The translations under genes and the position numbers were made by a program. Positions 15,909 to 23,510 of a DNA stretch of 64,000 nt are shown here, in pieces; position 1 is the stretch's first letter, and each line of letters begins with the position of its first letter. The stretch covers positions 105,021-169,020 of the forward strand of contig NZ_JAHMHW010000012.1 of assembly GCF_020169515.1 (NCBI RefSeq). The letters are read 5' to 3'. The notes beneath the pieces were generated by a model. That model saw only the letters and a list, made by a program, of their open reading frames with translations, was not told where the DNA came from and made no database searches. This DNA is from Paenibacillus vietnamensis. Lineage in GTDB: Bacteria > Bacillota > Bacilli > Paenibacillales > Paenibacillaceae.

Positions 15909-16493
15909 TTAAAAATTATTGTAAATAACGTCGGCCGTTACTTTCCCGCTCGTGACGTCTCCCGAGGTGAAGCCGGATACCGTGTTGCCGACTTTAAATT
16001 CCTTGCTTACCAGCTGCTCGGAAGGATCCGGAGCCGTCGGGCCCGTGATGCCGTAAGTCGTATTTTCCGTTACCGTCACCCACAGCTCGCCGATTCGGAA
16101 GCTTTGGCCGTCGGCGCTTACCTCTTCAATGACACCGTCAATGTTGACCCGATGCTTAGCCGAAGTGGCCGGTCCCGGACCGTTATTTTCAACAACTCCG
16201 CCGCTTGGGTTGTTCGTAGCCGGATCAGGGGCAGTACCGCTTCCATTCTGGTTTACCGCATAAATGCTCAAGGTTAATACCGCGCAAGCCGCAAAGCTCG
16301 TTGCCCAGATGACTACCTTGTTTTTCTTTACCGCCGGATTAGCTGTTTTCATAGAAATCTCTCCATTTCGTTTATCGTTATTTATTTGTTTGTGCCTTTC
16401 CAGGTTTAAGCGTTCAAGCGTACGTTCTTGAAAGTCTTCGCTCGTTTTCAATTTGGACATGGCCGATTGATAACTCGATTTCTTCATCTTCAC
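15909..16493 (-). CDS. putative membrane-anchored anti-sigma-like regulator
   Basis: 194 residues with a GTG start that overlaps the sigma-factor stop (GTGA). A cytosolic N-terminus of ~55 residues (FQERTLERLNLERHKQIN) is followed by one transmembrane helix (VVIWATSFAACAVLTLSIYA), a Gly/Asn/Pro-rich linker and an extracytoplasmic beta-rich domain (GVIEEVSADGQSFRIGELWV, EFKVGNTVSGFTSGDV). The topology and the overlap with an ECF sigma gene point to an anti-sigma factor, although I see no classical zinc-binding anti-sigma motif. The outer domain may sense a signal. Confidence 0.7.
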   Translation of the reverse strand: MKMKKSSYQSAMSKLKTSEDFQERTLERLNLERHKQINNDKRNGEISMKTANPAVKKNKVVIWATSFAACAVLTLSIYAVNQNGSGTAPDPATNNPSGGVVENNGPGPATSAKHRVNIDGVIEEVSADGQSFRIGELWVTVTENTTYGITGPTAPDPSEQLVSKEFKVGNTVSGFTSGDVTSGKVTADVIYNNF

Positions 16494-16969
16494 AAATCAC
16501 CACCTATAACTTCTTTAAGCTGGTTGCGCCCGCGAGCAAGCCAAGTGCCTACCGTAGCCGGTTTGGCATGAAGAATGTCAGCTATTTCTTCCAATGAGTA
16601 ACCCTCGTAATAATGCAGATGGATCGGGACCCGATATTTTTTATCCAGTGATAATACAGCCTGCATGACCATATAGTCGTCCACCGGCAGGTAAGACAGG
16701 TTGTCCGGTATGGGATTACGGCTTCTAAACCAGCCCGTTTTGAGCAGGTTTTTGCATTTATTGATCGTTGTCCGGATTAACCAGGCTTTCTCATGATCAG
16801 CGCTAGCGAAGACGGGGGATTTCTGGAGATAGGCCAGGAATACTTCCTGTGCGACTTCTTCCGCGTCGGCAACGTTTTTGAGATAAGCGAAGGCTATCCT
16901 GATCAGGCTGTCGGAATAGTTGACAACGGCTTTGCGGACGGATTCATTGAGCTCATATGAATCGATCAC
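16490..16969 (-). CDS. ECF-family RNA polymerase sigma factor
   Basis: 159 residues. Sigma-2: YSDSLIRIAFAYLKNVADAE, EVAQEVFLAYLQK and HEKAWLIRTTINKCKNLL. Sigma-4: LSLDKKYRVPIHLHYYEGYS, LEEIADILHAKPATVGTWLA and RGRNQLKEVI. The length and the YYEGYSLEEIA motif are typical of Firmicute ECF factors of the SigV/SigM-like type. The GTG at 16969 is chosen because GGGGGA lies 6 nt before it; the frame extends to another GTG at 16987 without a ribosome site. Its stop overlaps the start of the anti-sigma-like gene, so the two form a regulatory pair. Confidence 0.9.
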   Translation of the reverse strand: MIDSYELNESVRKAVVNYSDSLIRIAFAYLKNVADAEEVAQEVFLAYLQKSPVFASADHEKAWLIRTTINKCKNLLKTGWFRSRNPIPDNLSYLPVDDYMVMQAVLSLDKKYRVPIHLHYYEGYSLEEIADILHAKPATVGTWLARGRNQLKEVIGGDL

Positions 16970-17234
16970 CAAATGTCCCCCTTTCACTAGTAATACAATT
17001 GAGGAGGCCGTTATTTTTCACGGTGTAAAAAAAGTTTAGAAAAATTGCTTTAAAAAGGGGAGCGCCGCGCTTTCTATCAGTATGTCCGTCTGCCGATAAT
17101 GGCAACAGTCCGCGGGTTAGAAGTAAACAAAAAGCCGTTTGGACGAATGCAAAAACAGCGGCAGCCAGGGACGTGAACATCAGTCCTGACTACCGCTAAC
17201 AAGGATCTTCTAAGATTGTCATTTTATTTTTTCA

Positions 17235-17810
17235 CTATTTAAAGAGATATTTATAATAGGCCGGGAATTCCCGTATTATGGAGTAAATATCTCTAAACTC
17301 AAAGATTTTGGCGTGAGCTGAATACACTTCATCAAGATCCATTTTTCTAAACGCTAATTTTGTCCTGGATACATGAAAATATTGGGTAATAATCATAACG
17401 GAATCTATTTTTAATTCATTCATAATCTTGCTGGTATTTTGGGCGGTCATGTAGGAGTTGTACCCGTTACTATCCTCTATAATTTTATCTTCCGGTATTC
17501 CTTTTTCTATTAAGTAAGACTTCATAACCGTTGCCTCATCGAAACCTTCCTTGCCAATACCGCCGCTTACAATGATATTAGTAAAATAGCCTCGATTATA
17601 AAGTTCTACGGATCTATCTAATCTAGCTTTTAATCGCTCAGAAGGCTGTCCATTAACTTCTACTTTATTTCCTAAAACTACAGCTGCATCGACAGATTTC
17701 AATTCATCATTTAACCCATCTATGATCACGAAAGTAGTGTGAATGATAAACCAGATGATAAAAAGACCTGCTGATACTATTAAAAATCGTTTAATGGTAA
17801 CAAAGTTCAA
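17235..17810 (-). CDS. YdcF-family (DUF218) protein
   Basis: 191 residues: an N-terminal transmembrane anchor (FLIVSAGLFIIWFIIHTTFV), then the DUF218/YdcF fold with DAAVVLGNKVEVNGQPSERL, NIIVSGGIGKEGFDEATVM and DSNGYNSYMTAQNTSKI, the conserved family segments. YdcF proteins bind S-adenosylmethionine and some act in vancomycin-related or envelope traits; the role here is unknown. It lies 24 nt downstream of an unknown membrane-anchored gene. Both are markedly AT-richer than the genes around them. Confidence 0.85.
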   Translation of the reverse strand: MNFVTIKRFLIVSAGLFIIWFIIHTTFVIIDGLNDELKSVDAAVVLGNKVEVNGQPSERLKARLDRSVELYNRGYFTNIIVSGGIGKEGFDEATVMKSYLIEKGIPEDKIIEDSNGYNSYMTAQNTSKIMNELKIDSVMIITQYFHVSRTKLAFRKMDLDEVYSAHAKIFEFRDIYSIIREFPAYYKYLFK

Positions 17811-17833
17811 TATTTCACCTGCATTCTTTCATT

Positions 17834-18301
17834 TCATATATCATTTGTTTCTAATTCATATTCGAATATACTCTTCAGTTCACTGTCTTCAATAATATAT
17901 TTTATTTCTGATCTGGTAACATAAATGTTCTTCCTATCATATTGTATTCGCACTTCTGATTTATCCTTTAATCTAATAACAATTCCTGAAATTATGCTGG
18001 GATCTGCTGTATTGATCGATTTTATTGATTCGGGTGATATTGAATTATATATATTAATGATTCTTTCAGCCTGTTCTTTACCTAGATCTATATCAATATG
18101 TTTATATGTCGAATTAATCAATATGACTTTGCTCATCTTAGTGCTATCAATTTGCTGTTCATTAATCTTCTGATGCAATGAAAGACTTTCCATAAATTTT
18201 TTTTCTGAATCGTCAGTTAAGAACGAGAATATCACATAAGCAGAAAATATAATGAAGACAGCAGCTAAACCAATTATAATTTTGTTATAGATTGTATTCA
18301 T
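17834..18301 (-). CDS. unknown membrane-anchored protein
   Basis: 155 residues. One N-terminal membrane segment (IIIGLAAVFIIFSAYVIFSF) is followed by a ~125-residue soluble part with TYKHIDIDLGKEQAERIINI, GIVIRLKDKSEVRIQYDRKN and IYVTRSEIKYIIED. The latter looks like a small alpha/beta domain ending in strands, but I do not recognise a family. Start ATG 18301 has GGGGGCAA 7 nt upstream; a GTG one codon earlier is less likely. Probably transcribed with the YdcF gene. AT-rich codon use suggests acquisition. Confidence 0.65.
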   Translation of the reverse strand: MNTIYNKIIIGLAAVFIIFSAYVIFSFLTDDSEKKFMESLSLHQKINEQQIDSTKMSKVILINSTYKHIDIDLGKEQAERIINIYNSISPESIKSINTADPSIISGIVIRLKDKSEVRIQYDRKNIYVTRSEIKYIIEDSELKSIFEYELETNDI

Positions 18302-18349
18302 CACTTGCCCCCATTTCTTATATCTCCGTTAGTCCAGACGCTGCTCCGC

Positions 18350-19201
18350 TTAGTTCAACAGACCTTTATTTTTTACCAGATTGTCTGTTTCATGAATGAG
18401 ATCACGTAACATGTTCAAGGCCTGATCCAAACCGGTTTGATCTTCTGTGACCAAGGTCAATATGTTATTTATTCTATAGGAGTAATTGTCTGGCACCATG
18501 CAAAATGAATCGGCGATGGCAGCAGCTCCTTTTTCATTCATCCAGTAAGTTTCGTTAAGTGCAAACAAAACCTGATTCAAACAAGAAACTGACCTAAACC
18601 AGCATCCAGCTATGTAAGATAAATCTTTTTTATAAATCCCTTTTTTTCCAATCTCAAAAGAGAAATTTGCTTCCCATAGAAATTTTTGAATGATCGCTGT
18701 TTGCAAAACGTGCGGGTATGGATTTGTTCTGGACTTCATTGCTCCGACTAGACCTGACGGATCCCATAACACCTTACACAACGCTATTTCAGCTACATAC
18801 ACTGAGTTGATAAAACCATGAGGATGCCCCGGCTGATAGTCGATCGTGATATTCCCCATGAGGCATTGGTCAATTACTTTTGACACTTGATTAAGATCAC
18901 GATACAAAAAATCGACCGGTATTTGATTCACTTTTAGCCAGCCGCCACCGTTAATCCATGGTCCCCAGCCGCCGATTTCTGTTATTAAGTTGTCTCTATG
19001 GTCGTCATCCAACATGGAGGCTGCCCGGCGAAGCTGGGCAATGTCTAACCCGCTGTCGGCGCTATAATAAATTCCAATATCAATATCGGAGGTGGGATTT
19101 TCAGTCCCCCTGGCTCTTGAACCGCCTAGAACCAAAGCATCGACACCATCGATCTGCTTAAGGCGATCAATAATGCTAGAAATAATATTTTGTACATCCA
19201 T
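18350..19201 (-). CDS. nucleotidyltransferase-fold protein
   Basis: 283 residues. The catalytic core of the DNA-polymerase-beta-like fold is clear: LGGSRARGTENPTSDIDIG, with GS at residues ~27-28 and the paired Asp residues 39 and 41 that bind metal. A C-terminal helical region (MNEKGAAAIADSFCMVPDN, LNMLRDLIHETDNLVKN) resembles the HEPN-like half of aminoglycoside- or lincosamide-type enzymes. It may transfer a nucleotide to a small molecule or protein; the substrate is unknown. ATG 19201 follows GGAG by 8 nt. A decayed small secreted-protein gene ends 5 nt upstream. Confidence 0.8.
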   Translation of the reverse strand: MDVQNIISSIIDRLKQIDGVDALVLGGSRARGTENPTSDIDIGIYYSADSGLDIAQLRRAASMLDDDHRDNLITEIGGWGPWINGGGWLKVNQIPVDFLYRDLNQVSKVIDQCLMGNITIDYQPGHPHGFINSVYVAEIALCKVLWDPSGLVGAMKSRTNPYPHVLQTAIIQKFLWEANFSFEIGKKGIYKKDLSYIAGCWFRSVSCLNQVLFALNETYWMNEKGAAAIADSFCMVPDNYSYRINNILTLVTEDQTGLDQALNMLRDLIHETDNLVKNKGLLN

Positions 19202-19206
19202 TTCTC

Positions 19207-19411
19207 TCACTCCGTTCCGAATATCTCAAATGCCTTTTTAAGCTTCTGTGTTATTGTGGTATTTCCATCGTAATAAAAGACGAGTATTTTGCCCATACCA
19301 AAAGATCCGTTTGGGGGGACGGCATCAGCGGTTGGAAATGGGTCGCGTTGTATTTCTCTAAACTGATAAAAAGATGACTATAAAAATGAGGATAAATAAA
19401 GTTTTTTTCAT
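19207..19411 (-). pseudogene. small secreted-protein gene, frameshifted
   Basis: An ATG at 19411 with an ideal AAAGGAGG site opens MKKTLFILIFIVIFLSV and stops at once. In the next phase the reading continues without stop as YQFREIQRDPFPTADAVPPN, then FGMGKILVFYYDG and TQKLKKAFEIFGTE to a TGA at 19207-19209. Restoring one base in the T run near 19370 would join signal peptide and body into a ~67-residue exported protein. I do not know the family. It lies directly upstream of the nucleotidyltransferase gene, whose ribosome site overlaps its end. A real mutation or a sequencing error are both possible. Confidence 0.55.
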
Positions 19412-19449
19412 ACCCCATTTCCTCCTTTTAAGCTTAGACGGGTTGAAAG

Positions 19450-19574
19450 TGGGAATGTTGCGTTAAAACTTTATCTTTGCACTCCCGCTGCAAATTATCG
19501 TGGTAGGACCGCTGGTTCGGTATCTGTTCAGCAGATTTGTGAAGGGCGGAAGAGAGGCGGAGGCTTTAGGATAA
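19450..19574 (+). pseudogene. remnant of a DUF2798-like membrane protein
   Basis: In one plus-strand frame, after an in-frame TAA at 19464-19466, the sequence reads NFIFALPLQIIVVGPLVRYL then FSRFVKGGREAEALG and a stop at 19572-19574. This matches the last helix and tail of DUF2798-type small membrane proteins. No start codon or first half is found, so it is a decayed fragment. Confidence 0.45.
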
Positions 19575-19792
19575 GCCGATAGAGGAATTGAGGCACGGAG
19601 ACTGTAACCCTCAGTTATTTATCGAAACGATGGCCATACCATATACATTGGGAAGTTCATAAGAAAGGGAGGAACGATGGATTCCAATGCAGCGACTGCC
19701 TGGCCATCGTTCGAGCCTTGGGAACGGGTCCGATCCTTATTCGGGCGCATTCTGAGAAGCTGGTGCCCGGGCAGGTCGAGCTGCGATTCATC

Positions 19793-19827
19793 AAGAGACT
19801 CTGACGACGTTGAGGTCAGTGTCTCTT
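19793..19827. terminator. inverted repeat downstream of the AraC gene
   Basis: AAGAGACTCTGAC and GTCAGTGTCTCTT pair with one mismatch around a 9-nt loop. It lies just beyond the end of the minus-strand AraC gene and probably ends it, though the T tract is weak on that strand. Confidence 0.5.
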
Positions 19828-19829
19828 CT

Positions 19830-20735
19830 TTATAAAATCCGTGACAGCTTACGGTATTCCCGCGGCGAGATGCCTTCATGCCTGCGGAAGATGCGGCTGA
19901 AGTAATGGATGTCCGGATAACCGACTTGTCCTCCGACTTCTTCGACCGACAGCTCCGTTTCCCTCAGCAGCTTCCGTGCTTCCCGGTGCCGGACGGTGCT
20001 GACGAATTCGCCCGGCGGCATCCCGGCATGTTTCTTGAACAGCTTGGCAAAATGATCCTCGTTCATGCTAAGCTTCGCAGCGAGCTCTTTATTGGACCAC
20101 GATTCGGCCGGCGCAGCTTCGATACCATGCATAAGAGCTGCGATTTTGGCGCCATGTACGGAAGCGTCCTCCAATCTGCGCGTTCTTTGCGTCCGAAGCA
20201 GCTGGGCGAGAATGTTCAGCATCAGCGACTTGCAAGCCAGCTCATAGCCGGCCGGACGCATCGCAAATTCGTGGACGAGCTCCTCCATCAGCTTGACGCA
20301 GGCTAGCGGCGGTGTATAGACGGGGCTTTCGGATAATGGTTCAAACGTTTCGGCAACGGCTTCCGAAGCGAATTTATTCGATTGAACGGCTTCTTCGCCG
20401 ACGACGATATCCGCTTCCGTCTGAATGTCCAGCTCATCGAAAAAATCGAAATGAATGCCCAGAAGCTTGGCTCCCTGCGCCGATACGACTTCATTTTGGT
20501 GATAGACCCCCGCAGGAAGCAAGATCAGCTGACCGGCCGTTAGCAGGTAACGCTGCCCGTTCATCGTCGTAGCCGCATCGCCGTGGCATACGTAGATCAG
20601 CTCGAAGTCGTAAATTCTTCTCTGCTCCAGCTTGCCTTGGGGCAGCGTCTGAAATTGAGCATAATGGATGCTGGGAGACCATTCGCGAAACGGAGCCGTT
20701 TTGAGTATCGGATAGTTGGTTGCAGTGGGGTTCAT
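19830..20735 (-). CDS. AraC-family transcriptional regulator
   Basis: 301 residues. N-terminal cupin-type ligand domain: IYDFELIYVCHGDAATTMNG, LLTAGQLILLPAGVYHQNEV (about residues 40-90). C-terminal two helix-turn-helix units: WSNKELAAKLSMNEDHFAKL and FKKHAGMPPGEFVSTVRHRE, then SVEEVGGQVGYPDIHYFSRI and FRRHEGISPREYRKL. ATG 20735 is preceded by AGGAGG at 12-13 nt. It is next to a dehydrogenase/isomerase pair on the same strand and is likely their regulator, with a sugar or sugar acid as effector (inferred). Confidence 0.9.
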   Translation of the reverse strand: MNPTATNYPILKTAPFREWSPSIHYAQFQTLPQGKLEQRRIYDFELIYVCHGDAATTMNGQRYLLTAGQLILLPAGVYHQNEVVSAQGAKLLGIHFDFFDELDIQTEADIVVGEEAVQSNKFASEAVAETFEPLSESPVYTPPLACVKLMEELVHEFAMRPAGYELACKSLMLNILAQLLRTQRTRRLEDASVHGAKIAALMHGIEAAPAESWSNKELAAKLSMNEDHFAKLFKKHAGMPPGEFVSTVRHREARKLLRETELSVEEVGGQVGYPDIHYFSRIFRRHEGISPREYRKLSRIL

Positions 20736-21146
20736 CGTTTGTGTTTGTCCTCCTATGGGGCCCGAAACCCGGACATGAGATCCGTTATTTGTCTCAAAAG
20801 AGGCCATTTAAGCGTCCCGCGGACACAGGGTCCGTTATCGGCTAAAAAATGCCGTGCGAGCGGCTTCGTTTCAACGAATAAAGCATCTATTGTCCAGAAG
20901 TGCGGTTTTATCGTGTTTTTTCGCGGAATAGCGGATCGACGGTCCGGCATTTGCCGAGTCTCTATGAGAGGGCTCTACGTGGCTAGAGTTCTTACAAGCT
21001 ATTATAATGCAGATGCAAAGATACGGAAACGCCGTTAAGCTTGCATAATGCAGATACAAGGACGCGGAAACGCCGTTAAGCTTGCATGCAAGCTGCCGGC
21101 AATTCGTGCGCTTTTCCATCCATAAGCCCAATGCCTCAAAAACGAA
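20736..21146. other. intergenic region with degenerate repeats
   Basis: No convincing gene. GGACATGAGATCCGTTAT (about 20771-20788) and GGACACAGGGTCCGTTAT (about 20820-20837) are related, and a 41-bp tandem duplication follows at 21004-21085. These look like dispersed intergenic repeats. Confidence 0.5.
21004..21085 (+). repeat. 41-bp tandem duplication
   Basis: Two adjacent 41-bp units (21004-21044, 21045-21085) both start ATAATGCAGAT and end GGAAACGCCGTTAAGCTTGC. They differ at four positions near the middle. No gene is read through them. Confidence 0.85.
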
Positions 21147-21177
21147 GCCCGATACCTCCAAGGTACCGGGCCTTTGT
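21147..21177. terminator. terminator of the Gfo/Idh gene
   Basis: GCCCGATACCT and AGGTACCGGGC pair around 3 nt, with T runs on both sides; on the minus strand it lies just after the dehydrogenase stop. Confidence 0.8.
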
Positions 21178-21209
21178 TTCATCCCGTTAAATATTGGGGG
21201 CTCAGCCGC

Positions 21210-22220
21210 TTACAGAGCCTCAAGCGCGCCATTCGCGTCCGCAGAACGGATTTCCGCTTCGACGATTTCAAGCGATTCGACTGCGCTTTCCGGCGTACAT
21301 ACCGACACCGGCTTGCCCTTGTCGACCGCTTCGATGAAGTATCTAAGCTCGCGGTAGTAGCCCATGTCCTCCGGCAGCTCGGCGAAAAAGCCGGGACCTC
21401 CGTTCGGATTAACCTTCAGCCGGTTGTTCTCGAAGACCAGGTTTCCGCCTTCGAAGTTGACCCGGAACGTCATCGCAAAGCCGAAATCGCCCTGCAGCGT
21501 CCAGTCCGCCTGCGCGTTCAGCACCTTGCCGTCCGGATACATATAGTTCGCGGAGACGATGTCGTAGCCGCTGCCCGGAATGACGCTGCGCGCGATGGCC
21601 GATACCCGATCCGGCTTGCCGAACAACCAATTGATCATATCTACATCGTGTATATGCATATCAAGGATGCATCCGCCGCTTTGTTCGCCGTCAAGGAACC
21701 AACCTTGCGGCGATCCGCCGCCGCGGAAAAAGCTTCCGGACGTTACTGCACCGTAGCGCCCGTCCTCCACGCAGGACTTCAAATATTCGTATGCCGGCCA
21801 GAATCGCAGGCATTGAGCGACCATGAACGTGCTGCCGGTTTTTTTCGCTGTATCCGCCATCCGCCGGCCATCCTCCGAGGTGAATGCGACCGGCTTTTCG
21901 CACAGCACGTGGATGCCTCTTTCAAGCAGACTGCAAGTTAAATCCGCATGAAGCTTAGTAGGGAGGGCTATGTCGACGATATCGAGCTGCTCGTGCTCAA
22001 GCATCGTGGCAATATCGTCATAAAGCCGGTAAGGCGACAAATCGTAAATGCTTTGACCGGTGGCGATATTGCCCCATGCCGCACCGTTTTTCAGCTCCTC
22101 GATGCGCAGGTCGCAAATCGAGACGAGCTGTACCGGCGCGCCTTCCGCAGCCAGTCGGACATAATTGTCAAAGTGCATGCGTCCCATAAAACCGAATCCG
22201 ATTAAGCCAACCTTTAGCAT
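21210..22220 (-). CDS. Gfo/Idh/MocA-family oxidoreductase
   Basis: 336 residues. The N-terminal NAD(P) Rossmann motif is VGLIGFGFMGRMHFDNY. The family EKP motif is HVLCEKPVAFTSEDG (catalytic-site Lys near residue 100). The C-terminal alpha/beta domain has GGCILDMHIHDVDMINWLFG, which holds the conserved Asp-x-x-x-His-Asp region. These enzymes oxidise a sugar, inositol or sugar-acid hydroxyl with NAD(P)+. It follows the isomerase gene by about 20 nt on the same strand, so the two form an operon for a sugar or polyol pathway. Substrate not deducible. Confidence 0.92.
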   Translation of the reverse strand: MLKVGLIGFGFMGRMHFDNYVRLAAEGAPVQLVSICDLRIEELKNGAAWGNIATGQSIYDLSPYRLYDDIATMLEHEQLDIVDIALPTKLHADLTCSLLERGIHVLCEKPVAFTSEDGRRMADTAKKTGSTFMVAQCLRFWPAYEYLKSCVEDGRYGAVTSGSFFRGGGSPQGWFLDGEQSGGCILDMHIHDVDMINWLFGKPDRVSAIARSVIPGSGYDIVSANYMYPDGKVLNAQADWTLQGDFGFAMTFRVNFEGGNLVFENNRLKVNPNGGPGFFAELPEDMGYYRELRYFIEAVDKGKPVSVCTPESAVESLEIVEAEIRSADANGALEAL

Positions 22221-22240
22221 GATTTATGTCTCCTTTTTCG

Positions 22241-23092
22241 TTATTTAGCGGCTTGCCGCCCTAGAATCGCGTCCATCGAGCTCGACGTGTTGAATAGGAT
22301 TTGCTCGGAATGGTGCGCGTACGGGGGGATCATCTCTGCCGTAACATAATTGTCGTAGCCGGCCGATTTCAGCGCATTCATAACCGCAGGGAAGTCGACA
22401 TCCCCCGCGAGCAAATCGACGAAGCCGTGCAAGCCGCCCGCCTGCCGGCGGTAGTCCTTGAAATGAACCTTTTTGATGCGGTGCTTTAAAACCCGGATCC
22501 AATGCTCCGGATAGCCGCTATAGAGGACGTTTCCCACGTCAAAATAGGAACCGACGAAGTCCGAGCCGTGCGCATCGATGAACGAACGCATTTCCAGCGG
22601 TGACAAAAGAAACTTGTTCCATACGTTCTCGATGGCGATGGCCACCCCGGCGTATTCCGCGAACGGCACCAGCCCGGCTATCGCTTCCAAGGCAGAGTCA
22701 TAAGCCCGCTCATAGTCGACGACTTCGCCGCCAGGAATGAAATCGACGCCTACCGCACCGGGTATGACCAAAATCGCGTCGACGCCGAAGGCGGCTGCCA
22801 GCTCAAGCTGCTTCTTGCAAATGTCGATCGCCTTGCGGCGTTTGGCCGCATCGCTGCTCGTCATCGAGTAGGACCAGTAAAGCCCTGTCGCGAGGCCCGC
22901 GATTTCCAGCTCCGCATCGTCCAGCTGAGCCTTAATTTCGCGAACCTCCCGATCGGTTGCCTGAAGTCCCAGCTCCCCGGTCTCGTTCAGGGCAAGCTCG
23001 ATACCGTCGAAGCCGGCTTTTTTGGATAACCGGATGCATTCTCCGATTGGTGTACCTTCCTTGAACGACCAGATGTTGATTCCTTTTTTCAT
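22241..23092 (-). CDS. sugar phosphate isomerase/epimerase (xylose-isomerase-like TIM barrel)
   Basis: 283 residues. Typical segments of the IolE/IolI-like barrel: GIELALNETGELGLQATDRE, VDAILVIPGAVGVDFIPGGE, IAIENVWNKFLLSPLEM (metal-ligand Glu), VGSYFDVGNVLYSGYPEHWI (Asp) and VHFKDYRRQAG (His). It acts on a sugar or polyol phosphate or keto-inositol; exact substrate unknown. ATG 23092 has AAGGAGAG about 11 nt upstream. First gene of the two-gene operon with the dehydrogenase. Confidence 0.9.
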   Translation of the reverse strand: MKKGINIWSFKEGTPIGECIRLSKKAGFDGIELALNETGELGLQATDREVREIKAQLDDAELEIAGLATGLYWSYSMTSSDAAKRRKAIDICKKQLELAAAFGVDAILVIPGAVGVDFIPGGEVVDYERAYDSALEAIAGLVPFAEYAGVAIAIENVWNKFLLSPLEMRSFIDAHGSDFVGSYFDVGNVLYSGYPEHWIRVLKHRIKKVHFKDYRRQAGGLHGFVDLLAGDVDFPAVMNALKSAGYDNYVTAEMIPPYAHHSEQILFNTSSSMDAILGRQAAK

Positions 23093-23510
23093 CGGCGCTG
23101 CTCTCCTTTTCGGTTTGGCTAATTCCGTGTTTACATGAAAAGTGAAATTATCTCTTAATGCTTTTATATTAAACGCTTCTATGATCAAAAAGCTTTAGCG
23201 TAAAAAGTGTATTTTTGGACAATTCCGTGTAATTAAGCAATGACGCCTTCGCTGGATGAATCGGCCTGAGAATGCGTTATTCGGGAGCTGGCCAATGAAG
23301 AAGCGGAGCGGATTCTGCTGTGGGACGGTTATTCCGAAATCGGGCAGGTGCAGGAAATCGATCGAAAGCTGATGGAGCTTGTTTAGGAACGGGGCAAGGA
23401 ATGAGCCGCTGCGCGGAGAACTATATGTTGAGGGCGCTTTCAAAAGTGAAAGAGCCGAGCAGTCAAGCAAGAGGACGATTCCATATCGAATACAAGGAGG
23501 AAAAGATTCC
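23093..23510. other. intergenic region between isomerase operon and GH43 gene
   Basis: Divergent promoter region. The only coding trace is the fragment at 23270-23386. AATTCCGTGT occurs twice, near 23124 and 23221, possibly a shared control site. Confidence 0.4.
23270..23386 (+). pseudogene. short C-terminal gene fragment
   Basis: After a TGA at 23267-23269 a protein-like frame of 38 codons reads ECVIRELANEEAERILLWDG then EIGQVQEIDRKLMELV and TAG. Helical periodicity and composition look coding, but there is no start, no ribosome site and no family match I can name. Probably the tail of a deleted gene. Confidence 0.35.
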
